From NCBI GenBank assembly GCA_037074705.1, contig CM073595.1:26627501-26691500 (forward strand): a DNA stretch of 64,000 bases, read 5' to 3'. Positions 34,699 to 47,346 of the stretch are shown here, one piece after another. The position numbers and the translations under genes were made by a program. Within the stretch, counting starts at the first letter, position 1. Each line of letters opens with the position of its first letter. This DNA is from Zhengitettix transpicula (taxonomy: Eukaryota; Arthropoda; Insecta; Orthoptera; Tetrigidae). A model generated the notes under the pieces. It was given only the letters and a program-made list of their open reading frames with translations, was not told the origin of the DNA and searched no databases.

Positions 34699-35498
34699 CC
34701 AATCTCAGAAATATCGCGTTATCTTTCAAAACTAAGATTAATTTGTAGTTACAACTTGATCATCATTCGTAGTGGTTGCTAGGTTTCCTAAACGCCCATC
34801 AATAACATATTTTGTAATTGAAAACGATGGCGAATATTCATTTAATGTTATTTTATAGTTGCCGGAGTTAAAAAAAATTATAACGAGCATATTATAACTT
34901 CTCTAATATTGACTTAATGCGATTTTCGACAACAGATTCATAATTATCTTGATTATAACGTTAAAATAACACCTAATCGATAATACTTAAGCTGATAAAC
35001 GTCATAACTGTTCCCACTAGCGCCACCTCTGTGTCAATCCGAGAACATGAATGGAAAGTAAGTGAAAGCTATAAATTAATTTCGTAATTACATTCCAAAT
35101 AATCCTTTAATAAAACTCAGGAAGCAGGGAACCGATATGTTAAGCTCTCATCCACAAAAAGTACGACAACGTGATCGCTTCTCGCCATTTATCAAACTAC
35201 TAATGAGGCGATGAAGAATATAAATTTATTATACTATAAAGAAAAGACACGTTTTTCCAATTTAACGTTGGAAATACCATAACGTCTGAAAATATTTCGA
35301 TATCTATTCAATTTAATTTTAATTTCTTTGCTAATAGAAAACGCGGAAATAAATACGTAGCAATTGAAATATATCTACATCTGTGAAATCTGTACATTTA
35401 AATTTATTCAGGTTCAAACTATAATCCTCCAAAAGTATCATAATATTAATTTCATTACGATGAACTCAAAAAATATTACGTGTTTATTTAACAAATGT
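34699..35498 (+). repeat. 800-bp dispersed repeat, family R, copy 1
   Basis: Same orientation and about 95% identical by eye to 59796-60596, from AATCTCAGAAAT to TTTATTTAACAAATGT. Non-coding. The ends show neither obvious inverted repeats nor a poly-A tail. It includes ACTGTTCCCACTAGCGCCAC and CTGTGTCAATCCGAGAACAT. Confidence 0.92.
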
Positions 35499-37355
35499 CA
35501 ACAAAGTAAATGGTAATGAATTTTTGCGTGGTTTCAAACGGAAATAAAGTCGTGCTTTTAATGGTGCGCGTAGTTGAATACGCAACCTAAATTATAAATT
35601 TACGAGCAACAGCATATGTTAATGTTTACGGAGATTTACCGCGATAAATTTTAAAGAACGATCCTGCCAGAGCGATAATTCCGACGAAACACAGGAATCG
35701 ATCAGAAAGCTAACTAGAGATTTTATTTGAGGAATTATATTCACAATTTTTTCAGATTTGTAATTTTATATTAAAATAAATGATAATTTGTTCAATGTCT
35801 TTCTATATTTATTTTAAGTTTCCTTTAGTCGTTAATAGTGAAATACAGGAATTGTTGGAAGAGAATATATATTTTTATCATTGACAATTTAATTTAATAA
35901 CCGATGTAGATAATTATAAGTCATTATAAGTACAAATTTATTTAAACGATTATAATTTGTTAATTATTATAAATTGTGTAAAGACATTTCATACTTATTG
36001 TGAGTGTGCAATGAGTAATGGAGTAAATTTTTTAGGGTATTACGATTATCAGTAGCTAAGATGAAGTTCCGTGAGATTATATAAGAACCATTCTAAATGT
36101 CATATTGGCGTTTGCTAGTGCTGTGAAATTATCGTTCAAGAGAAAACGTTGTCGTGACGAGGGGCTTGATGGGTAAAATACTGGCTGCATTTCTGATACT
36201 AGACTAATCACAATGATCTATTGCTTCAGCGACATAAACAAATAGTTTTATGGCTCCTTCTTTGTAGGAGCGTCTCTTGAGATACTTGTTCCAGAATTCG
36301 AAAGTTTGATACTCTCATTAATCTTATCACTTCTATGTTACTTCTCTGACACTTTTTAAAACAATTATTCTCTTCGCCATGGCATGCAGTGACTCGTAAT
36401 ATCTCATCTTTCTTACCCTCTCTCAGCTTCTAAATCACATTATTGGGTTTGCAATCATCTTAGGTTCTAGAATCTGGAAACAGCATTAAGCAAGTTATGG
36501 TCGTTTTACTAGATGTAAAACTGCATTATACTTTCTGGTCTCCATGTCATATCAAGTAGGCCTACATACTAAAAGGTGCAATTGCTGAATGTTTCCAGCT
36601 AGCCCTCGTCCCAAATGCTTCCCCTGTCTCAAAAGAGTTAATATTTTAAAATAATTCATCTCAACCCATTTCATGTATTATTTTGGTCACTACAATATAT
36701 CTTTTCGAATAACTTGGCGTGTGAAAAATGTTGCATTTAACTAATACTGTAACTACCAGTAGGAATTTATTCTTTTCTTTTATTAAAGTAAAATTGAAGT
36801 GAGATTCTTTCCAGATCAAGGCGATGGTAGGCCTAATAGTACATTGAACAGCTTCTGAAGTTCATAAATGGGGAAGCTCCGCTAGTTAGAAACTTGGCTG
36901 CAGCGGCTCTCCAATCAGGGATGTCGTTATTAAAGCCACTGCACCGAGACTTATAGAGATGTTGAAGTGTTGCACTTTTCGTTTAGTTCGTTTGGAAATG
37001 TGCCAATTTTAATCGTAAGGACGAAGCCACGAGCGCTCTCTGGCTTGGCGCAGGAGAGATGTGACGACCACAGATTAATCATCGCACCCTGGTGGCTCTG
37101 GCTGCGCCATGAACCTGAGACTTGGCGATATCCGTAATACGTTTTACAGCTTGAGGAGAATAATTGTTTTGACAGATTTTAGGCCTTACGTTCTAATGTT
37201 AGATATATGTTTCGGATTACTGGAAGTATTTCTTTCAACTTATAGAAGAATTCTGCCTCTGTTTTGAGGTTTTAGTACCCAAGGAACCCGTAACAACTGA
37301 CGTGCCGCAACGCAAAACGAGAATTTTGCAGCCCAAGAAACCGCAAATTCCGGCC
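35499..37355. other. Unassigned stretch, GC-richer near 36850-37130
   Basis: AT-rich to about 36790, then a more GC-rich patch (36850-37130) without a recognisable gene or repeat. Confidence 0.3.
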
Positions 37356-37356
37356 T

Positions 37357-37592
37357 GCTGTGGTGTGGTGTCCAGAGCGTCATTGCCTCGCATCACAGAG
37401 GTCCCAGGTTCGACTCCCGGCATGGGCATGGATGTTTGTGTTCGTCCTGGTCAAGAAAACTAGGGGTTAAGGTTGTGGGACCAGGTGTCACTCCTAAATC
37501 CAGAATGTGTCATGTAAGATGACAGCCTGGCAGCCGTCTCGGTAGGCCAAGGCCCTTCATGAGCTGTCGAGCCAAGGAGTTAGTTAGAAAAC
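37357..37592 (+). mobile_element. tRNA-derived SINE, copy 2
   Basis: tRNA-like head with TGTGGTGTCCAGAGCG (degenerate A box), TGCCTCGCATCACAGAGG and CCAGGTTCGACTCCCGGC (intact B box, 37407-37424). A body follows with GGACCAGGTGTCACTCC, TGACAGCCTGGCAGCC, GTCTCGGTAGGCC and CATGAGCTGTCGAGCC, ending near 37592. The head resembles the SINE at 26825-27003, but the bodies differ. Confidence 0.75.
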
Positions 37593-40115
37593 GCAAATAT
37601 GAATTATTTATATATATTGTAATAACTATTTGGAATAAATAGAGCCTCAAACAGTAATAGGAACCAAACGAGGAATAAAATTTATATAATATTTCTAAAT
37701 ATTGAAATGAATCTACTCTAATATTACACTATGAAACTGACGGTCAGGAATATTACACAAGGTTTACAATGGATTTTTGTACATACCAGACATTGGAGCA
37801 GTTCTCGTATCACGCTAAGTCTTTTAGCTTTTGAGTTTAATCACAAATTATTTAAATGACTTTAATTAAATATAGTATTACACTTTCTACACAACTTAAG
37901 TCAGCATACGCGATTAAATCCCTTTCACAACACAATCCTCAGTTTATTTCCACTATCTCGGCGAATAGTAATAATAGCATTGAAATTAGTCCACCGACAG
38001 TCAATACAACTTTTCCAATCAAAACTTATTCATTTATCTCGTTCAATAATTCCAACCGAAGTGGGTCAACACCCATTAGTCTGTGACCGCCGTCGGTCAT
38101 CGCTTATTAACAACTCTAACAAACCTTCTCCGGTCAGCTTGTATCGCAGACTGTCCATTTCTTCAAAGCCTTTTAACATTACACTTAGCCGACAATAACA
38201 GTCTGGAACACTCCATTTTCATACGAAATTCTGACCGTTGCCTACAATACCCTGGACACAATATTACGCTGACAATAAAAATATTGAATAACTTAGAAAA
38301 TCCTTTCATTTCATACATTGGTATTCATTATTAATCTTACGAAACTTCATATTGACTGGTGCCGATCGTAATTCTCACAAAATTCACATTATTTCTAATT
38401 ACGCACCCACAACACAAAGTATGAAATATTTTTATCATTTTACCTCGTGTTTTTAAAGCCTAGCGACACATGTTCTTTATCATTCATCTTGCTTTCATTT
38501 AATTATTCCATTAGTCCCTGTATAAGTAAATAGGATACGTCATTACATTAAATTACAATATAATTATTGGATGCTACAATTAATAACAATAGAAGTAACT
38601 AAAAGTACTATATATTATTAATAATAAAATTATTTAACGTTACTAGAATTTATTATTATTACTATATAGTATTTGTTTAGCAATATATAGTTTTTGAAAC
38701 ATAATCTTTTTTTTCAGAAATAAATGTCTTTGTTCCTTCTATCTTAATTATTGAGGTTTTATTACCCTAAAAAACCATTATTTATAATGAAAAATGTTCG
38801 GAATATAACATTTCGAACTTGATTTCCTTCTTCACCTTCCGTTATAAACTTAGTCCAAACTTTCGTCTTTTACAGATCATTCCAACACTTCTACAAACTA
38901 GAAAATGCAAACGTGCTTAAATGTCGTTCCGTGGTTCAATGTTGATGTTAATTCATCCTGAAAAAATAACAAAAGAATCGGGTTCGTGTCGCAGCTGCTA
39001 TTTATCAAAATATTCCACAAATAATTTATTTCACCTAGGAAGATTTGCGACGTGTAACGAAGTGGAGCTGCCATTTTGTGACCGTTTCGCCACTTGTGGA
39101 AAGTTTACCTAAGTATTATTACCTTCTACTCGACGAAGCCACGACGCTCATTATAATCTCGGTTGATGATGTTCAACAGTGTTACAGTATAATATAAGAG
39201 TTTTGATGATAAGTAGTTGTTGAGAATAAATAAATTTCAACACAATGCTGGTTTATGCTCTTGCAAAGCCAAGTCAAGAAGCGTAAACCGTCGAGCCATC
39301 TCAACGTCAGTGATGCTTCATAAACACCTCATGAAAGATTTAAGCGTTTAAGGAATCGAACGAATGCCTCTGCTCCATCGGCCACGAGTGTCAATGACAG
39401 CTCCAATACATCTTCGACGGTGGTGACTATGCAAGTAGATAATGAATCACTTCTGCGTCAACGTCACTGTACATGAACATCCGTTTTGAGCGATTACCGT
39501 CAATATGGCAGCTGCTACGCTTATAACAATCAGTTTGTTTGATTTTTTATTATGTATCACTGACATTAAAATGATCTCTTGTCTCCTGCCCGTGCTTGAG
39601 ACATGGATAGGCCCAATTGTATTTTCACGTCCGGCGATATAACTGGATATAAATAAATCCACTTTTAATTTCGTCACATGTCCCAACAATTTGCTCGCGG
39701 TTGTACAAACCTACGAGTTAACAAGTCGTCCTGAACCAAATTCAAGATCTGTGGGAAATCAAGAACCAAGCTTTCCAGGAATCGTCACATAAGATTTGGT
39801 AACCGTTACATATCTTATCGTATAATCGGATGCAAAAAATCCATCGGCAGTTTCTCTTTTGACATTGGAATATCTGAAGTTGTTACGGTTTCAAAATATA
39901 CTTGTAATTATCTCCAAGATAAGCTCATTTGAATTTTGGAAATATCTTAATTAGTTCAAAAAGAGCCGCCGCGTTTTCTGGAGAGATTAGATAACTTTAA
40001 ATTTCATTACTTTCTCTGCCTGTCATTTTGGCTTGTCAAGTTTTATGAGAGATCGAGCAGTTTTTCACATATGCGTTACGGAACTACTTAAATTGCACAA
40101 AGTTGTGAAATATAT
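37593..40115. other. Unassigned stretch
   Basis: Overlapping short open frames at 37856-38334, in a C-rich, Ser/Asn-rich reading, and 38921-39112 and 39447-39689 have no recognisable domain. No RNA gene seen. Confidence 0.3.
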
Positions 40116-41078
40116 TGTAATAATTAAAAGGTGGACTTAATTAAAAGAATTAATTAACAACATTTTTAAGATTTAAAAATTTATTCTTTAAAAGTACAAA
40201 TTGTAATCCCTACTTTATACGCCGAATTTCATCAAGTTAACAAACGAATATTTTATTTCAATTTTGCAATTTGTGGTGTTCTAGGAAAAATACAATTTAT
40301 ATTTTTACAATCAAATACGTCGAAATTCTCTTTATCTCAGGGTCATTACTGGGTTTGATAGTAAGAACAATCCAATTTAATAAACTAACATTAACAATTC
40401 AAACTCATTGAAGCTAACTTACTACAATATGAAAATAAAGGAAATGAAAAAAAACCGAAAGAAACCTGACTTCTACCTTTAATCCTCTTTTACAGATTTT
40501 AAATAATTGTTTTGTACTCACAAATGTCTTTCTGGTACCAGATCTGATTCTTGGAGGTTGAGGACAACACTCACTAAAAAGACCATTATTCACTGATTCT
40601 ACACATTAAAATTTTAATACACACGGTCGATGTTCTCATTCTCTGCCACATGGAACTTTGGATCAGCCGCCCCTCAGTCAGCCCTCGGACATAGGTCTCC
40701 TTGATGCCTCTATGCGAAATTTAGTTCAGTCTGTGTGAAGCAAAACCTTTTTCTTCCAACTTTGCGATTATTATTTGAGTCTCTCAATCAAAACTGTTTA
40801 CTCGCGAATTATGTAAACTAATAGATCTCGCAGTTGGACTTCTTGGACCGCGCTATTCATACTTTTAGATCAGCATCCACATTTCACGTTTTCAGATCCT
40901 GAGTGGACATATTCGCTGCGACTCTCGCCGCAGACTGACGAACTCTCGTACGGAACGCAGTTCACAACAAAGGCTCCGCCGACACAGAGTTACCGTCCAT
41001 TGTCGTTCTTTGGCAACTCGCACCGCTAACAATCCAATTATATTAAAACAATTAATGACCTCTTTAATTGGTATTACA
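40116..41078 (-). mobile_element. TGTAAT...ATTACA unit (family 1), copy 5
   Basis: 963-bp unit with perfect 6-bp inverted ends and a perfect ATAT duplication (40112-40115 and 41079-41082). On minus it starts TGTAATACCAATTAAAG. CTGGTACCAG is at 40532-40541 and a GTGAGTA donor-like motif follows it (reverse complement at 40515-40521). The reverse complement of CTCAGGGTC (about 40336-40344) is the family's GACCCTGAG. Closely related to copy 9 (61306-62270). Confidence 0.88.
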
Positions 41079-43621
41079 ATATAGAAAATGTGGCTATTCC
41101 CTCTTGGCTGGAGATCCTGTACAAAGGCGGGAGTATGAGCGTTGGTTTTCTCGTCGATAACTTTAATGCCCACGGAAAAAGTATCCGAATGAGTGTACTT
41201 ATTGTACACACCATTTTCCGGTTATCTCAGACAGGCAACAGAATTCACCGCTTTACTTTGGAATTAGAATTGACCGGGAGATGGCGGCCGAGAGGTTGGT
41301 CGCCGAAACTTCGTGCAGAATAAATGCACTGTCGGCTATAGCACGCGTCAGCATCCATGGCGTGTCGCGCCGAATAATGGACGGGAGTGGAGCAGAACGG
41401 AATAATACACCACAATTATCTAAGAGGAGGGTAGCACCTGCGTAGAAAGAATATCAGAGTACTTCATTTTAAACAAGTTAAATCGAAAGTACATACGTAA
41501 GCACATTTGATTTCGTCTTTCGACAGCATTCAGAATGAAATATCAGTTGATGCAACGCCTGCGGTAGATCTTTTAGTGCACCATTTTCTAAAAATAATTA
41601 TTTATATACATATTTTTTAAAAATATTAACGAAAAGCTGAGGCCAGGTGCTAGACAGAGGCTGGAGTCAAGGTACGACTCTTTGTGATACTCTCCAGATT
41701 AGGGGTAAATTTTGGGCGCTCGGTCAAAGACTTCTTTACGGGCCAAGGCCAGATGTAACAAAAACGGACAGTAAGGTGCACTGCGACGACGTGATTGGCG
41801 GAAATTAGTTTCGTCACGCGTCTACAGGGGTAACTGTCCAATGTGAACGAGTAAGGGACGAAAAGGGTGTCCTGTCACGTGATTCAAACAACCAATCAGA
41901 ACATATCAGAACCAGGAGTCCAAGAGACTGCGAACTCTTAGTCTGGCTTTGAGAAGAAACACTTGATCTGTAGCTCTGGGAGTGAACATTGCGTCGTCCA
42001 GGCCTTGTGAACCAATTTACAATAAGTGGGTCTGTACATGGCAAATCAACAAAACGACGGCGTATTAAATACTCTAAAAAGACGGAATTGTTCCAAATTG
42101 ACTGACAAATAAACTGTTTACAAAGGCTTGCAGTCAGATCTTTTAAAAAGCATTCGAAATATTTTCTGTTTCAACTTCTCAGTAATAACAATTAAATTAG
42201 GAAGACTCTCATATTACACTTTTTTTTCAGAACACAATGTAAAAGAATGGATTTTTGTTTGTGTCCTTCTCTAAGAGAATTTTATGTAATGAAATTATGT
42301 CATAGATTCCCACAATTCCAAAGAAGTCTTATCATTACAGCACGTCTTACGCACAATATTAGTAGTTAACTTTGTTAATTTTCCCAATTAAAGATGTTGT
42401 GTTCGTTTTTACCACATTTTAATGCTTCATACATATTTTCCCAATGGCACTCCAAAGGCTAAGGAGAGAAATATTGTTAAAACTTTATAACTCAGCTAAA
42501 ATGTTTAGATAGTAATTTTATCAGTGTGTACCAAAGAGAAGCAAGTGAAAAATGAAAGTACAGTGGTTTGACTGATCAGTAAATGCCGTCTGCCACATGT
42601 AGATGAGGAAATCCTAGTTCAGGGGAAATTTCTTCATAAAGGAAATGATAGATTAGTCGCAATGTTCAGGCAAGCGTGTATGCAGATTAGCTGGGAATGA
42701 GAGGTTAGCGATGAAACATTGTTAATTACAAACCGCGTTAGTTAAATTTCCTGTGCGTACGACGGCCCGATTGGAGGAATGGGTTTATCGCCTGTAACTT
42801 ACGCATGGAAGTATATTACTCTTTACTCTGTCGGGAACAATGCGACCACTAACATTATTAAACAAAGGACATTTATCATATTTCCGCATTAAATCATTAA
42901 AAATAGCCTACATATATAAAATAATAAATTTTTCAATTCTGAAATTTTATAACTATTATTTTTGGAACAACATAAAAATTAAAGTAAGTTACTGAATAAC
43001 ATGCATTCAATGATACAATAATAGTATTATTACAGTAATAGTATGAGAGCTATTTTCCTATGATGATTGTTTGGGCTCAACTGCGGTAGGAATTTAATAG
43101 CTTCCAATTTCAACATTGTTTATATTTACTCGTTGGACGTCGTCGTGCAGGCAATTTCCTAGAATTCATTAGTTTGCTGGAGGCGGCAGATTCTCTGTGC
43201 AGCTAAGAAGACAGGGATAATATGTAATAGATTCATTTCCCTTAATGTTCAAGAGAAACAAAGCTTCAAGGATGTGCAAAGAGCAACTCAATTTACATTA
43301 TATTTAACTTATAATTAGTAATTTAATTTACATAACAATTATGTATAATAAGATGAGGTAACGTATTTTATCTGGATCAGATGACTAAAATTAAATTTTT
43401 AGAGTATAAAATCATTATATTTATTATTATTTTCACTCTAACATCTTTGAATAAATAAGACTACTAATAAATCATGCTAATTACTTACACAATTATATTA
43501 TGCTTCAAAGTGTACGTATGAATATTATTTTCCAAAAAATCATTTGCAGAGTAAAAGTAGTGGTTGATAAGGAATTTTTTAAGCTTAATTTTGTATGCAT
43601 CTAGATAATTTCTTTATTTTT
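41079..43621. other. Unassigned stretch, GC-richer at 41240-42040
   Basis: CpG-richer patch after LTR-like copy 5 with no recognisable frame; the open frames at 41650-41841 and 41814-42044 (minus) are not recognised. AT-rich from 42050 on. Confidence 0.3.
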
Positions 43622-44842
43622 TTAACTAGGTGGGTTGCCGGCGTCGCCCGGGTTGTCATATATCCATAACCCAGATTAGACTCCAATTTCGGTTGCTTAT
43701 GCGTAATTTTTATGTAACGCACCTCGAGCCCTACCCCTAAATGCGCGCACCACCCATGCCAAAAGGGGTTGAACTCATTGTCCCCGAAAAAGTTTCATTC
43801 GGCGATTATATCGGCCGTTTTAACTTGTTAGAAAATTACCGTCTCCGACCACCCCAGCTTGGGGGAGGTAAACTGCATGTTGAATGTCAAAATTAAACTT
43901 TGTGACAACCATAACCCCGGATTCTACTCCAATCTCGATTGATTTTGCGTTGTTTTGATGTAATGCCACTCCACCCTCACCCTTAAAGGTGCTATCCTCC
44001 CAAGCGCAAAAGGGATTGAAATTATACACAGAGAACAAGTAGAAAAATTTTAAAAATCTCATTGATCCCGAAATATATTTATACGACGTATAAATTGGCC
44101 GCTTTAAATGTTTGAAAATTTCTACCCGTGCCCAGCCCCTCCCACACGCGCGAGTTTCTCAGGTTGTGATAAAAAAACTCAGCGACATCCATAAATCCGA
44201 TTTGACTCGAATCGCTGTTGTTTTTGCGTTATTTTTATATAACGTCCTTCAACCCCAACCCCAACGCGTGCTCCCCTCCCATGCCGAAAGGGAATGAAAT
44301 TAAACACAAACAACATAGAAATACAATAAAACTAATTAACGAGGAAAATATTATTTAACTGAAATATCGGCCGTTTGCATGTTTCAAAATTTCCACCCTC
44401 GTCAACCCTTGACCCTCGTGGTTAAATGGGAAGTTCAATGTCATAACTAAACTCATCTCTGTCCATAACCCTGGATTTGACTCCAATCTCGGTTGTATTC
44501 GCGTTATTTTATTTTAACGCCCCCACACCCTTAAGGACTCTCCTTTCATATGCTGTAAGGGGTTGAAATTATATACAGATAAAATCGGTAGAAACACTAT
44601 CAATCTCTTTAACCTCAAAAAATATTTAACCGGCCGTTTTACCGTGTTCGAATATTTCCACGCAAGTTCACCCCTTATCCTGGGGATGGTAGACGTGTCT
44701 CACTCCGACATTGTTTCCTTGTCGCAAGGAACACGTGTACGAAATTTGGTGAATTTTTCCCCTTGGGTCTTGATTTGTATGCGGAACATACATACATACA
44801 TACATACATACAAACAAACACTATTTTTTTTTATTTAGAAGA
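43622..44842 (+). mobile_element. ATAC-tailed repeat (family M), copy 2, with about 290-bp internal tandem units
   Basis: Head AACTAGGTGGGTTGCCGGCG (43625-43644). Then about four diverged tandem units, each starting with CCATAACCC-GGATT at about 43669, 43910, 44188 (CCATAAATCCGATT) and 44462. Each unit holds TCGGTTG, TAACGCCC, ATGC-AAAAGGGGTTGAA and CGGCCGTTTTA. The end is GGAACACGTGTACGAAATTTGG, GTATGCGGAACATACATAC, (ATAC)n and a T-rich tail. Non-coding. Confidence 0.85.
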
Positions 44843-45393
44843 AGATGTAATCAGGAAGATTTGTTAAAATTGTATATTCTCGTGCAACTGACAGAAACTT
44901 TATTACTCGTATTAAATGTTTGCATATATGAGCTGGAACTAAATTATCATTATTATTCATTACAAATACTATCAACGAGAACATAAATTGACCTGAGATT
45001 TTAAGTCTATCAAATTTTTTATAGGTCTTTATAATTCACGTGACATATTATCATAATTACACGATTTTGGGCTATAAAAACCTGTGGAGTTACCCCAAAA
45101 TATTATTTCGTAAGGCATTGAGAAATGGAACCACGTTACGTACAGGGTGAATCTATGGTCATGGGACAAGCATTTATGGCTGTTACAGCCTACTAAAACA
45201 TACGCATTTTATTGAAATGTATGGTCGGAAGTGATGCGTTGAGGCACGAAGATAAAAAAAAAACATGAAAGGAAAACATTGTTTATTTACATCCTAAGTG
45301 CTTCTTTCCAGCAATGTTGACAATAGATGCTCAAAATTCCATTCCTTCTCTTAAAAGCTAATAAGACTGCTACATCCGCCCAGTACGGTACTT
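44843..45393. other. Unassigned stretch
   Basis: No feature recognised; TACAGGGTGAATC at about 45141 resembles transposon edge sequence but has no partner. Confidence 0.3.
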
Positions 45394-45465
45394 GACCCGG
45401 TGGCCGAGATGTTTAAGGCGTCTGTGTACTGAGATGAATATGTGGGTTCAAGTCCGCCCCAGGTC
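45394..45465 (+). tRNA. tRNA-Ser/Leu-like sequence, probable pseudogene or SINE head
   Basis: 72 nt with acceptor strands GACCCGG/CCAGGTC (6 of 7 pairs), a D arm GTGGCCGAGATGTTTAAGGC typical of Ser/Leu tRNAs, and B box GGGTTCAAGTCC. The anticodon stem does not fold well, the T stem is poor, and no long variable arm or clear anticodon can be assigned. No intron. I therefore do not call it functional. Confidence 0.5.
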
Positions 45466-45670
45466 AAATACTTTCAGTCTTTCTTTTTTCTTCCTTCCTT
45501 CTCCGTGCATTGAACATTTGTTTTTCTTTGTGCGCAACTCTAAGCCCGAGCATATGCATTCGCAAAAAGCGTATTCCCACCTTTCTACTATTTACTTCTA
45601 TCTTTCCTCACTATACATGATCATATGTGACTTCATCACTAAATTAAATATCCTAACATTGTATATATAT

Positions 45671-46745
45671 TGTAATACGAATTAGAGGCAATTAGGGATT
45701 TGATAATTGGAAATGTGTGGTGGATTGTTATCGGCGAGAATATCAAAAACAACAATGTACAGGCGAGCCTTTGTCGGCGGCAGACATTCTAAAACTCCAG
45801 TCTAACGGCAGCAGTGGCGAGCAGGAATTCATGAAGTAAAGTCGCGGGCAGAAATTCATCAAGAAAAGTCGCAGGTTGAATTTGATCAAGTAAAAGGTTG
45901 CGGACAGTAAATTCATCGAGTAAAAGTTTTGGACATAAATTCATCGAGAAGGAGTTGATAACAATCTGGCTGACCAATAGAACGATAAATACCAAATTCG
46001 CTGGTGAGAGAGAGACTTAATGCCGAGGACCACAGGAGCTGTACGGAGTTATCGTTCCAGTTGATAGATACCAAAGTTTTGGACAGTGTTTTGAAATAAA
46101 TTTAAATTCTGTTAGATGTGAAAAGTGTATAGTGCATCAGAGCCCAAAACGAATTCCTGGTACCAGCAAAGAGACTGTAAGTAGAAAAAAATTTAATTAA
46201 AGTTTTGTAAACGTTAAATAAGGATCAAATCGTCTGATTTCGGTTTCACGTTTATTTTATTGTTTAACTCTAATGATGTAAAAAAATTTGATTGTTAATT
46301 TAAATGTAAAAGGATTGGTTCTTAGTTATATGGCCCAAATAAACGACCCTGAGATGAGAGTTGATAAAATCTGTAAAATAGCAGGAACACAAATGTAAAT
46401 AATCACGTCAAGAAATTTTGTAATTTTACTTTGTATAAATTAATTGTTTTGTTACGTTAAAATTTGGGAGATCATTTAGCATCCTTCTCATTTTTTTAAA
46501 TTTAATAAAATAAAATTCATCCATTAATCAATTGCTTAAATTTTGTTTAATATTCAATTCATTACAAATTGGCGTCATTAACTTGTGGCCAACCATTGAA
46601 TTCTTTCAATTATTTGTTGTTTATCACATTTTGGCACCCTCAACGAGGGGCAAATTAATTGTTAATTAATTAAAATCTATTAATTATTACATTTTGGCAC
46701 CCTCAACGTGGGGCAAGTTCTTTTAATTATTTTTTGTTTATTACA
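45671..46745 (+). mobile_element. TGTAAT...ATTACA unit (family 1), copy 6
   Basis: 1075-bp unit, TGTAATACGAATTAG to TTATTACA, with a perfect ATAT duplication (45667-45670 and 46746-46749). CTGGTACCAG at 46157-46166 is followed by a GTAAGTA donor-like site (46177-46183), TCTGATTTCGG and GACCCTGAGATGAGAG. Three primer-site-like modules lie inside the right end: AATTGGCGTC...GTGGCC (46566), TTTTGGCACCCTCAACGAGG (about 46629) and TTTTGGCACCCTCAACGTGG (about 46691), each preceded by ATYACA. Confidence 0.85.
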
Positions 46746-46749
46746 ATAT

Positions 46750-47346
46750 ATATTGTAGTGATTACAATGTGTAATGAAATGCTTCATTAAAATTATTTCT
46801 TTGATTATTCGTGGCGTATCTTTGAGACCAGAGCAATGTAAAGAGCAGAATTGTTTGGCGCGAGAATTCAGAGTCTATAATGGTTGCTAGGTGTGTTTTA
46901 CATAAGACGCTCAAAATTTTAGAAGAGACAGTCACTGAGATATTCAGAGAGCGGAGTGTGTGTTATGGAAGCAAGGGAGTATGGTTAGTGGGAGACAGTC
47001 AGTGTGTTTTGCAGGACATGACCATAGTAGTCCGAGCTAGAGTCTGTGATGGAATTCAGAAAAGTATTGGCTCAATATCATCAGTTTTTCCCTTAAAGAT
47101 TCTCCACAGCAAATTCAGCGTGACAATACGAATTATAAAGGCGCCTAAAATTAAAATGATTTTTTTTCTTTTATAATTTGCTGAAATAGTTAGATTCTCA
47201 TAAAACCTTAGGCGTTTCCTTAACAATATAAAAAGAAAATTCAACGAAAATCAAATTTGTCCAAATAAATAATTTTTGTTATCTTTTAAACAATTTCGTT
47301 TAACTTCCTTGTTTATTTAATAAAATTATATATATATATATACTAA
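46750..47346. other. Spacer between LTR-like copies 6 and 7
   Basis: Holds a 98-codon open frame on plus (46880-47176) with no recognisable motif and an AT tract at its right end. It is too short and unlike gag-pol to be the internal region of one element. Confidence 0.35.

Noticed and set aside
45394..45465. Functional tRNA-Ser or tRNA-Leu gene
   Set aside because: The acceptor and D arms fit, but the anticodon stem, T stem and variable arm do not; no anticodon can be assigned.
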